Origin: Polydactylus sextarius
Taxonomy: Eukaryota; Chordata; Actinopteri; Polynemidae
Direction: 5' to 3'
Length of the DNA stretch: 64,000 bases
Assembly: GCA_016801845.1 (NCBI GenBank)
Contig: CM028907.1
Location: 25,355,950-25,419,949 of the forward strand
The notes beneath the pieces were generated by a model. That model was not told the DNA's origin. It searched no databases and was given only the letters and a program-made list of their open reading frames with translations. A program made the translations under genes and the position numbers. Below are positions 1-9,580 of this stretch, piece by piece. Position 1 is the first letter of the stretch, and each line of letters starts with the position of its first letter.

Positions 1-312
1 ACTTCTGCTGCCACACCCCCTCATCAGTGCAACTGCCTCCACCTGCTCACCATCTCCCAGTATATATGCAGCTTCACTCCATTCTCACTTTGCTGAACTG
101 TCTATGCACTCATGTTCAACTCTCCACCACTTGTTCCTGGACTGGTATCGCTCTAACAGGCCACCGATCTGCTCTTCTCATCTCTGCCCTGGTAACCCGC
201 CTGTCTTTCGTCCTGCCAGACTCATTCTCTTCTCATCTCTGCCCCGGTAACATGCCTGCTTTCTGTCCCCGAACTTGAGTTTTGCCTGCTGTCTTCTGAT
301 CTTTGTCAGATA
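1..312 (+). repeat. LTR-like dispersed repeat, copy A (cut by window edge)
   Basis: This stretch matches 4753-5250 along most of its length, in the same orientation. Shared landmarks are a 'cacaccccctcatcag' block, a TATA-like 'cagtatatatgcagcttcac', and a roughly 50-bp unit present twice in tandem (about 169-222 and 227-275, core 'catctctgccc..ggtaac'). A TATA-like box followed by a transcribed-looking leader is what a retrotransposon LTR would show, so I infer an LTR. The left end lies outside the window. The right end stops where an L2-type LINE begins near 338, so no primer-binding site can be read. It could instead be another kind of dispersed repeat. The repeat match is seen directly; the LTR identity is inference. 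Confidence 0.45.
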
Positions 313-337
313 TATATTACAGAATACATAATATTAC

Positions 338-1012
338 AGAATAGAAAAACCCAGCATTGTCACCAAGTGCTTGCTCCCACAGTAAGCACTTGGCAACAGA
401 GAGACAAACAGAGACAGAGGACATGAAGGGCATCATGGGAATTCCCCCAGCAGTTTAAACCTATAGCAGCTTCACTTAAGGAAGGTCCAGGGCCCACTGG
501 AACCATCCCCTTCTATAAGCTTTATCATAGAAGAAAGTTTTCAGTCTAAACTTAAATGCAGAAAGGATATCTGCCACACAGACCCACACTGGGAGCTCGT
601 TCCACAGGGGAAGAGCCTGATAACTGAAGGCTCTACCCCCCATTCTGGTCTTAGAGACTCTATGAACCACAAGGGTTAGGGTTAGGGTCTCACTGAACAC
701 AGACATTCCATGATAATACTACTTTCATTTGACTCCATAAACAAGTATCACTGTGTGTCATCTGCATAAGAACGGGTGTTTATATGGAACCTCCTGTTGA
801 TATTGCCTAAAAGAAGCATGTATAAGATGAAATGTTCAGAACACAGAACCCTATGGAACTCCATGATTTACTGGAGTAGTACAATACATGGAAGAGTTGT
901 TGGCACGAACAATGTGGAATCCAGTTGATAAATATGACTGAAGCCAGTCTAGTGCAGTTCCACTAATACCAATGATTTCTTTTAGTCTCTGTAATATGAT
1001 TTTGTACAAGAA
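338..1012 (-). mobile_element. L2/Maui-type LINE fragment, ORF2 RT remnant plus 3' part
   Basis: Read on the minus strand, this resembles the reverse-transcriptase ORF of the L2/CR1 group common in fish. A decayed 'HGVP.GSV' block (normally VPQGS) and a YADDTQ catalytic motif (about 754-768) are visible. After an internal deletion comes the ORF C-terminus at about 476-690, with RVSKTRMGGRAFSYQ, a WNELPV block and FRLKTFFYDKAY. The same C-terminal block starts to appear on the plus strand at 13550-13575. The lowest coordinates carry a scrambled version of the 3' tail ('gccaagtgcttgct'). Stops and the deletion make it non-functional. It seems to interrupt or abut the LTR-like repeat to its left. 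Confidence 0.8.
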
Positions 1013-1639
1013 AGGTGAAGGGAATTGATACTGTAGGTACAGATTATATTAAAGGGTTACAGCAACTATAATGAATTTTACTCCTGTCAGCCAACAACTG
1101 AAACCTGAGGGTGTAATGACTTAACAAAACTATATGTCTGAAGACTCGAAATACATAACCTGGTCTGCTGAAATTTTTTCTGCTGAGGCACAATTTGACA
1201 TCAACAGCATGAATTAATGGACCCAAATTGCCTCAAACATCACTATCTGGGCTGATAGTGATGGTGGTGTAATGGTGGGCCAATTAGGGGGAAGTTGCAA
1301 AAGTACTCTCAGACTGGTTTCATGAATGTAACTGTTAACACAAAGCGCAAGTAGATCAAGTACAGCAGTTTGCTGGAAGTGCATGATAACTGATTGACTG
1401 GCGTGCAGGGATGGCAGTGCCAGATCATATTCCTTGGAGGAATATAGTGGTTGAGAAGGAACATACAAATGATTGAAGTTCAGATGGATGCAGACAAAAA
1501 GTTAAGGTTGTTTGGAGAATAAAAGGGGACATATCCCATTCCTGGTAACATGCTCTATTTATGAAGATAGCTTGTTAATGCCAGGTATAAAAACAAGTCA
1601 TAATAACATATGACAAAACAGAAAAAAACCTTCCACAAA

Positions 1640-2080
1640 TGTTTTACTCCAGGAAGATTGGGCCTTATTCATTTAATAGACTGAAAACATTGCATACACA
1701 ACACTCAGAATTGTGTGACCAATATTGAACTTTGCCAACAAAAACCACTTGCCAAAGAGTCACTGAGCAGCCAAAGAGATTATATTGCAAGATTGTAAGG
1801 TTGAAAGTGCTAGATGATTGAGACTGGGACTTGTTAACAATTCCACATCTGGGAAACTCCATCTGCACAGGAAGAACAGTTAGACATACCATACATAACA
1901 TTAGTAACCTCCAAAACAGCTACAGTATCAGTACTAATGGAGTTTGATACAAGATCATTTTTGTGAGACTGTTTAACCAACCTATTATGATATGGATGTC
2001 AAGTTTAGCTATTTTCTCTAATCTTGGACAAAGTCATTAAGATCAATATTTATTCATATTTTTATTAGTCTCTTTTGGCC
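1640..2080 (+). pseudogene. Possible decayed gag/protease of an LTR element
   Basis: The match is weak and tentative. In one plus-strand frame a cysteine-containing stretch followed by KPLAKESLSSQRDYIARL resembles the spacing of a retroelement nucleocapsid zinc knuckle. About 50 codons later VLMEFDT resembles the start of an aspartic protease site, which is normally MEFDTG; here the glycine is replaced. Stops interrupt the frame. It lies between two LTR-like copies in the orientation expected for an internal region, which is the main reason for taking it seriously. Chance resemblance is quite possible. Confidence 0.2.
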
Positions 2081-2159
2081 ACCCAAACTCATCAGTTAGT
2101 AAACTTCAGCTCCATAAACCTGTTTTTTGTTCCACTCACTGTGTTTAAATCAACCAATG

Positions 2160-4530
2160 ATATTAATACAGTGTCAGAGTAATGATCCTGTTTTTCTCAT
2201 TCACTGTTACAGTTCTCCCCTCTCTGAGGTATGAGCAGATTGAATGCTGACTGATGGCTAAAATTAAGAATGTTCTCTCTGGCAACCCTCCCTTCAGTGC
2301 CTCATAACATTTAATCAAAACCATGCCCGTCACTTGCCCTTGACTTTCCACCACAGCTCCCCTCGTATTCTTAAACAGACATTGAAGAAGTCTTTTTTTT
2401 CTTGTCGATCTTTTTTCATACAGTGGAAAGTTTACACAAAGGAGTGCCTTATCCCTGAAGCCTGCCTCTCTCCACTTTCCAAATACCTGCAGGATGAAAT
2501 CAAACTCCCTTTTGAAAACTACAGCGTTGGTCTCCCTCTCTCTTTCACTTCCCTCTGAGCTTGTCAAATGAGTCAAGCTTTCCCACTCTCCAGGAGAGGG
2601 TCAGCCGTCATTCTGTGGGCGTCAGACATCGTTGCAGGTCTTAATTAATGTACAGGGAGGTTTCATGGGAGAAGACTGCAGTGATGAAGGCGCTGCCAGA
2701 GAAAATACAGGGAACTGGAACAGGTAAGATACGCTTTGGTTGGATGGATGGTGCATTTTTAGTAGATGACGCAGAACAGAGCTGTAGAGCTTTTCTTCAA
2801 GCCATATGGTCGAAAGTGGTGATAACATGCAGCAGAGTATCTTTAAACTGATTAGAAGAACTGAAACTAGTAAATAATACTTGTACAATCACATGTGTAT
2901 TGCATTGTAAACTATAACTGGTCAGTTTGTTCTGGCAAGAAACAGACTGATAAAATGACTGACTGCTGAAAAAGTGTCTGTGTTTGTGGTGCATCTTATG
3001 AGTCACAGTGTAACTGCTTAACCTCTTCCAATCAAGAAATACTTGTCTGTAGAAATCATTTCCCATCATTTCAAATCGTTTCCCACATTCAGAATCAACT
3101 AGACAACAGACTGAGAAAAATGCATCATACAAAAGCCCTGTAGATAATTACTGATAAAGGTGTTCAAGGTTTTTACACTTAAATACAATAAGCTTACCAG
3201 GAGTTGTATGACTGTCTGCTGGCTCTAGTCACATATTTGCCAGAGACTTAAACAGGGAGAAACAACTACTCTGGCAGTGTTTGATGAGCATTAACCTACC
3301 AGCAACTCTCAAGCTCATGAATTAACATTAGGTGTTCCAAAGTCAGATGGGATGTGTGATCCCACCATTGAGATTCTTACTTGGGTCTTCTTCCAATTGG
3401 ATTTCCTTAGCCAACCTTCGTGGACAGTGCTGAGGAAATGTTTTTGTTAATTCAAATCTCAGTCATCAATCAGATGCCAAAATCACCTCAACTGTCTCCT
3501 TTTGAAGATATCTGAGGTCCATATCCTATCACTAACACTCACAAAGAATCACCACCTCATGTTTGTGTGTCCCTGTGACCCTCTGAGCTGTGTTGTCTAG
3601 GGCAATAAACCCTGGAAGAGTGTCCCATGGCAAATTGATCACAGGACTGGGGCCAGCCAGGTGGCGGATGATTTATTATGGCCAATGAATCTGCGGGATG
3701 GAGCTGCAGCATTTTGCCCTAAGAAGGAGAACTGGTGTGCCAGACCTGGGAGTGGAGATTGCCAGTGACTGTTAGATGGCTACAGTCTGTATCCATGGGG
3801 CTGGTACAGGCACAGTCTGAAAGAATGTCATGGAGCGGCCACCCTATGGGCCCACCACCCACAAAATTAGGTACTGAGGTTGGTTGCTTTGTAAGGTAAG
3901 TGACAGGCAAAGGTTGGAGATCTAAGTGTGTATCCTGACCAACAAAAAATATATTTTTCCTTTAAAGTGGTAGAGTGTCCAAAGTGTTCTTTAGTTTGGA
4001 GCAATATAGGGAGCAAAACATAGCAAGATAATGGTGTAAATGGGTAAAGCTAAACCGTAGAACCTCTTTTTGGATTAATAATAATAATAATAAAAAAGGG
4101 GGACCACAGTAAACGGTGTTATCAATAGAGTGAAGCATTTTTCCACTGAGTATTCCTGCTGTGAATCTAAGATGTGAAGAGTGATGGATTTACTGCAGCC
4201 CAACCCAGTGATCCAAGGATCCTGTCAAAATTTGTTCATCTGAATGAAGGTTTTATTCAGAGGTGATGAAACAATTCCTGGGTCTAACCCCCTAATCTAA
4301 AACTCATACTTCTGTTTCCTTTAAGTTCATATCCGTAAGTTTTTATAGCTTCTTTGGGTTGGGTGGTTTTCCCTGCAGAGCTTTTTTTCCTCTCAACTTT
4401 TCCCTTCTTAAGGCCGTGGCAACCATTCAAGTAGGAGGACTTCCTATAATTCACGTTAAGTGTAGTCTGAAAAGAGGCTTTAAGGATGACGGGCGATTTT
4501 CAGCCATGGCCTGTGAATATGAGATTATGT
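2160..4530. other. No recognised gene; short microsatellite
   Basis: Several short open frames exist on both strands, the longest being 137 codons on the minus strand near 2163-2576, but none resembles a protein family I know. An (ATA)n run sits at about 4075-4093. Around 3470-3530 one frame contains SPFED and then GPYPITN, which loosely recalls the C-terminal region of retroelement integrases. If the flanking repeats are LTRs, this segment would be decayed interior. Confidence 0.4.
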
Positions 4531-4532
4531 GT

Positions 4533-4620
4533 ATACGATACGATACGATACGATACGATACGACACGATACGATACACTGTATTGTCCCACTTAGGGAAA
4601 TTTGTCTTAGACTCATACAG
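4533..4620 (-). repeat. (ATACG)n microsatellite with retroposon-type tail
   Basis: About eight ATACG units, one with a substitution, are followed by 'tattgtcccacttaggga' and 'aatttgtcttagactcatac'. Fish non-LTR retroposons often end in such a 'ttgtccc..gggaaatttgtctt' motif next to a short tandem repeat. On that basis this is probably the 3' end of a truncated minus-strand retroposon. The family is not assigned. Confidence 0.55.
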
Positions 4621-4752
4621 TTTCTCTGTGTACATAAATATAAACATCTCTCTCTGTTGCCTATTGTTTGCTTAAATTGTGTTTTTGTTGTTTTGTTTTG
4701 TCCATTTGTTTGTCATACTACAATATCAATGTTTTGCAACACTGCTGTGGGT

Positions 4753-5250
4753 ATTAGACTGCCCTGACGCAGACAAAAGAGGTGCTGTCAGTCTGCTCTG
4801 CCCCTCTCCTGCTCTGCTCATAGCCACACACCCCCGTCACTTTACACTCACCTGCAGTGGAAAATTCCACCTCTGCTCAGCCACTCCCACAGCCACACCC
4901 CACTCATCAGCGCAACTGCTTCCACTTGCTCAGCAGCTCCCAGTATAAATACAGCTTCACTCACTCACTCTGCTAGATTGTCTTTGCACTCATTCCCGGA
5001 CTGAGCCCCTGGTTTCGACTCGACTCACCTCACCTCCAACCTGCTCTTCTTGTCTCTGCTCTGGTAACCTACCTGCCTTCAGTCCCAGACTCCTGCTTCT
5101 CTTATCTCTGCCCCGTAAAACCTGCCTGTCTTGTGTCCACGACCACCAGGCTTATCCTCCATCTTTTGTTCTTCATCTGAGCTGCAGTGTATTTGAACTT
5201 TTATTAAAGAAACTGTGTTTTATAGAACCTGATTAATGTAAACTGTAAAT
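4753..5250 (+). repeat. LTR-like dispersed repeat, copy B
   Basis: This is the second copy of the repeat seen at 1-312, same orientation. It shares the 'cacaccccactcatcag' block, a TATA-like 'cagtataaatacagcttcac' and the tandem 50-bp unit (about 5041-5091 and 5092-5141). It also has upstream sequence not available for copy A. 'cttttattaaagaaactgtg' near 5197 contains an ATTAAA variant polyadenylation signal, as expected near the end of an LTR R region. The two copies are offset by about 4.88 kb, a plausible LTR-to-LTR spacing. The match between copies is seen; the LTR role is inferred. Confidence 0.5.
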
Positions 5251-5254
5251 GTAA

Positions 5255-5957
5255 ACTGACGAATATCAGCATTCTGCAAAGCTAAACCTTTGGGCATTAG
5301 CAGCACATGGAAAAGAACTTTATGCCTGTTGATTGGGCAATTATGAAGGATATGACTATGGGATTCATGAGGGGGTTAATGAATGATATTTTATGTAGAC
5401 AGACCTGTACTCCTAATGTTTTTCTTGAAACAGGCACTAATTACTAAGGCGTCAATTGATTTTAATCAAAGAGACAGGCTACGTCTACACGTCTGTGGTA
5501 TTTTTCTTTTATGGATTCAAAAAATGTTGTCTCCATGCACATATTGCTCCAAGAAATATCCACGCCCAGATTGAAATGGGAAAACTGATTTAAAACAGTA
5601 TGCCACACCTATATGTGGTGCTGTAAATAGACAGAGCTGCAGGGTTTACCAAAATCACAGAAGAAGGCAGGGAGCACGCTCATGAAGTGCTTTGTTGACT
5701 ACAACTGTTTTTGTTGTTGTTACTACTGAATCAATAACAAGGGTTTTAATGTAATGGATATTCATCATCGTGTGTGCATGTGTGTTTTTTTTGAAGGTGT
5801 CAATATAGATGCTACAGGAGATGGGACAAAAAAATAAACAATACTTTTTTATTGGTTGGTGTTAATGGGGACAGTCAGTTCTGTCACAGCTCATCTGTAA
5901 CTCAGAATGTTACTTTACTGCAGTGAGACTAGATAATCTTGCCAGACACAGGTCATA
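5255..5957. other. No recognised feature
   Basis: Non-coding sequence between the LTR-like repeat and the Tc1 element. Open frames are under 65 codons and resemble nothing known to me. Short poly-T and GT-rich stretches occur near 5780-5800. Confidence 0.5.
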
Positions 5958-7475
5958 CAGTTAGGCCCAGAAATATTTGGACAGTGATACAAGTTTTGTT
6001 ATTTTAGCTGTTTACGGAAACGTATTCAGGATACAATTATATAATCAATATGGGCTTGCAGTGCAGACTCTCAGCTGTAGTTTGAGAGTATTCACATCCA
6101 AATTGGAGCAAGAGTTTAGGAATTACAGCGCTTTAATATGTAGGTGCCTCTTTTTCAAGGGACCAAAAAGTAATTGGACAATTGACTCAGAAGGCTGCAA
6201 ACAATAACATGGCTGCATGGGCTCTTCCCTCATTAACCTGTCATCAATTAAGTAGTTAAAAGGTCTGGAGTTGATTCCAGGTGTGGCATTTGCATTTGGA
6301 AGCTGTTGCTGTGAACACACAACATGTGGATCAAAGGAGATCTCAATGGAGGTGAAACAGACCATCCTGAGGCTGAAAAAAAGAAGAAATCTATCAGAGA
6401 TAACAGAAATGTTTGGAGTGGCCAAATCAACAGTTTGGTACATTCTGAGGAAAAAAGAGTGCACTGGTGAGCTTGGGAGCTCAAAAAGGCCTGGATGTCC
6501 ACGGAAGACAACAGTGGTGGATGATCACAGAATCCTTTCCATAGTGAGGAAAAACCTCACTAAAAAACTTTTTAAATAGAAAGGCCGGAGTTGACTTTGC
6601 CAAAAAAAATACCTGAAGAAGCCAGCCCAGTTCTAGAACCACATTCTTTGGACAGATGAGACTAAGATCAACCTGTACCAGAATGACGGGAAGAAGAAAG
6701 TTTGGAGAAGAACTGGAACAACTCATGATCCAAAGCACACCACATCTTCTGTAAAACATGGTGGAGGCAATGTGATGGCATGGGCATGCATGGCTTCCAA
6801 TGGCACTGGGTCATTGGAATTGATGGCACTGGTGTTTATTGATGATGTGACAGAAGCAGTTGGATGAATTCTGAAGTGTATAAGGATATGCTTTCTGCTG
6901 AGATTCAGCCAAATGCAGCAAAGTTGATTGGAGGGGTCTTCACAGTACAGATGGGCAGTGATCCAAAACATACTGCAAAAACAACCCAGGAGTTTTTTTA
7001 AAGCAAAGAAGTGGAATATTCTGCAATGGCCAAGTCAATCACCAGATCTCAACCCAATCGAGCATGCATTTCACTTGCTCAAGACAAAACTTAAGGCAGA
7101 AAGACCCTCAAACAAGCAACAACTGAAAACAGCTGCAGTAGAGGCCTGGCAAAGCATCACAAAGGAGAAAACCCAGTGTTTGTTGATGTCCATGGGTTTC
7201 AGACATCAGGCAGTCATTGCCTGCAAAGGATTCTCAACAAAATACTGAAAAGTAACATTTTACTTAGGGTTATGTTTGTTTGTCCAATTACTTTTGAGCC
7301 CCTGAAATGAGGAGCATTTGTATAAAAATAGTTACAATTCCTACATGTTTAATCATATATTTGTTCAATTTTTGTAGAATTAAACCTTAAAGTCTGCACT
7401 TCAATTCAGTTGTAGTTGTTTTATTTCAAATCCAATATGGTGCCATGCAGAGCCCAAATCCTGAAGAAGAACCTG
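5958..7475 (+). mobile_element. Tc1-like DNA transposon, inactivated
   Basis: The left end begins 'cagttaggcccagaaatatt' directly after a TA dinucleotide, the Tc1/mariner target. It matches the terminal sequence usual in a large fish Tc1 group. The inverted repeats are long, about 200 bp each. The inner part of the left one ('aaaaagtaattggacaattg', near 6166) is mirrored on the right by 'tgtccaattacttttgag' near 7280, and 'gtgcagact' (6060) is mirrored by 'agtctgcact' (7391). The right repeat can be followed to about 7475, but the outermost roughly 20 bp are missing or diverged, so no right-hand TA can be assigned. It encloses a broken transposase. Confidence 0.9.
6346..7248 (+). pseudogene. 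Tc1 transposase pseudogene (DDE family)
   Basis: The ATG at 6346 opens a paired-type helix-turn-helix region: ITEMFGVAKSTVWYIL, then the GRPR-like linker as KRPGCPRKT. A stop falls at 6577 and the following segment is shortened. The catalytic domain continues with WTDETK (first Asp), KHGGGNVMAWACMA, QMGSDPKHTAK (second Asp) and SPDLNPIEHAF (Glu), so all three DDE acidic residues are still recognisable. A run of T at about 6991-6998 shifts the frame between the second and third. Intact fish Tc1 transposases are about 340 residues. This copy cannot make a full protein. Confidence 0.9.
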
Positions 7476-7479
7476 TCTT

Positions 7480-8042
7480 AATGCACTGCAACAACATGGA
7501 AACTGTCACTCCATACAAAAACTCAATACAAAACCCTTACCTCCATAGTGACACTTACCTTACCTAATTCCAGGGAGGCTCTGTCACTTGTTGCCTTCCA
7601 GGTTGCTGTGTTGGGAAGACTGAAGGCTGCCAGCTTTATACTGGAAGCCCCTTCCACAAGTCAAACCACAGATGATATAAATAGAAATATACAAATACAT
7701 TTATATGCACAACTCTCAATATATCTCACTCTCATGAAATATCACGATTGCACATTTTTACACTTATTTGGGCTCCTTAAGGCTATTTCTGCAGAGTATT
7801 TTCCAGCTTATCTTCCCCCCTTTCCACAAAAAGCTTTGGGACCCTTCACGTCCCATTTCCCTGTCTAAAGAGGAAGTCTTCGGTGAAGTGACAACAGATC
7901 CACAAAACAGTAAGTGAAATACATCACAATCCATGAATATTTCAGTAAATGACTTGTTTTGTTCCTTTAGTCTTGTTCAGTGGTTCTTACAACAGGATGA
8001 CAAGCAAAAACAATCTAACTGTTTGCTAACATTGGCTAACTG

Positions 8043-8100
<58 letters not shown>

Positions 8101-9458
8101 TATATATACACCACCTACCTGAGACAAATTGCTAGGCACTCTGTTGCAAATATTGGGTCCTGGAAATTTGTCTAACACTGGCCCAACTCTCATAAGCAGA
8201 CGTTTGGAACATCAGAGTATCAAGGGAAAGTCTGGGATACACAAATTCAACCAGCTCAAAGCCAAATCTGTCAGCTAAAGGCGTTGAGGTGTGGAAAAGC
8301 TTTGCTGTGCTTGTAGTCGTCTCTGTGTATACACACATACAGCCACTGGACCACCATATTTTTTAAGGTAAGAAAGATTCATGATATCTGATTTGGTCAT
8401 ATTCTAATGAATTACCAAGTCAGACACAATGGGTATTCAACAGCAGGTGTATCTGGATACATCATATTACATGAGGAAAACAGAGACACAGTATTTGACA
8501 AGATATTACAGCTGGACAGCTAGTCAAAATATAACTTGTGTCATAAATGAATAATGTATTCCATCATATTTGTTAAGATGACAAAAAATTCATAATATAG
8601 CTCAGATTTTATAATATTTTGACAAAATACCAAGTCAAAAATATTTACAAATATGACTTGCAGCTGTGTTTGGTATTTGACACAATTAGTATGCAGTACA
8701 AGGTATATCATATACATCTGGATACATTAAACTACAGGAAGGACATGCAGATTCAGTACTTCACCACATATGAGACATATTTAAAAAAAAAACAGATATG
8801 TCCCAGATATTCTCCAGATTTCTGAAATAGTCTGAATTGCATTTCTCTGGATTTGGGTGTACTTTGCATAGCGACAAGTTTGCAGAAGTCTGTGTTGAGT
8901 ATGTGATTCTCCTCTAATAATTCATGATCCCTTCTCTAATAACTCAAATGTAAAAGAACCTTGCATTGAGAGTGCTTGCTTTGTAGAACATGAACTGTAA
9001 ACTGTTCTCAGCTCAATTTTCTGTGACCTTTCATTCCTGCTACTAACAGCTTAGAGGACTTGGCCATGCCACCTGCAGGGTCAACTCTAGTATTTGAAGG
9101 TTGTTCTGAAAAAGGATCGGGGTTGTCTTTCTGTCCTCATTTGGAATGATCAAGAAAAAACAACATTCTTCTATTTTAAGCTTTAATAACAAACTTGAGA
9201 GCGACTGCGGCCTGGAAAGCTGAATCATTTTCTTGGAAAATCACTTAAGAAACAATCAGTCTGACACAACTGTCAACCTTCATCTGATTTCATCAGCTAT
9301 CCTGCTGCAAAAACAGTACAGCCCCTAAAATTAGATTAAACACAATAAATTGGGAAAATTACTGCTGTTGTTCGTAAAATTAGACTGAGCTTGGAGAAAT
9401 TGCTGGGGTTGAAATCATTTAACAACAATCATGAGTTTGCAGTTTGGCTGTGATAAGT
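7480..9458. other. No recognised gene; AT-rich with microsatellite
   Basis: No recognisable coding sequence. Short open frames on both strands have low-complexity or unrecognised translations. The region is strongly AT-rich from about 8340 to 8830. The only clear feature is the TA/CA microsatellite listed separately. Confidence 0.5.
8046..8110. repeat. (TA)n(CA)n microsatellite
   Basis: About 22 TA units are followed by five CA units and another short TA run. It is likely to be length-variable between individuals. Confidence 0.95.
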
Positions 9459-9580
9459 GGGCAGCAGAGCAGTGCAGTGGTTAGTGCTGTTTCCTCACTG
9501 CTAGAAGGTCCTGGGTTTGACTTTTAGGTCAGGCACAGGGTCTTTCTCTGTAGAGTTTGTATGTTCTCCCCATGTCTGCA
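9459..9580 (+). mobile_element. tRNA-derived SINE-like repeat
   Basis: The sequence 'gcagtggttagtgctgt' resembles an RNA polymerase III A box in a tRNA-like head, and 'ctgggtttgact' resembles the B box about 30 bp later. The tail contains 'ggtctttctctgtagagttt' and 'gtatgttctccccatgtctg', typical of a very common fish SINE-like repeat. A minus-strand relative with the same head and 'caggcacagggtctttct' lies at 35550-35701. It is diverged and not a functional tRNA. Confidence 0.75.

Noticed and set aside
671..690. Telomere-like GGGTTAGGGTTAGGG
   Set aside because: Only about two and a half TTAGGG units at a deletion junction inside an L2 fragment; too short to indicate an interstitial telomere.
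2163..2576. 137-codon minus-strand open frame
   Set aside because: No recognised domain, no splice context, and an overlapping plus-strand frame; treated as chance.
2664..2728. Possible first exon (ATG at 2666, then 'ggaacag' and 'gtaaga' near 2720)
   Set aside because: The donor is good but the peptide is unrecognised, there is no matching downstream exon, and ATG-to-GT stretches of this length occur by chance.
3470..3540. Integrase-like SPFE..GPYP motif as a separate gene call
   Set aside because: Too short and interrupted by a stop; kept only as supporting context for the possible LTR element.
9459..9580. Functional tRNA gene
   Set aside because: A- and B-box-like segments are present, but no cloverleaf with a proper acceptor stem can be drawn; it is a SINE-like repeat. 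The same applies to 28598-28752 and 35550-35701.
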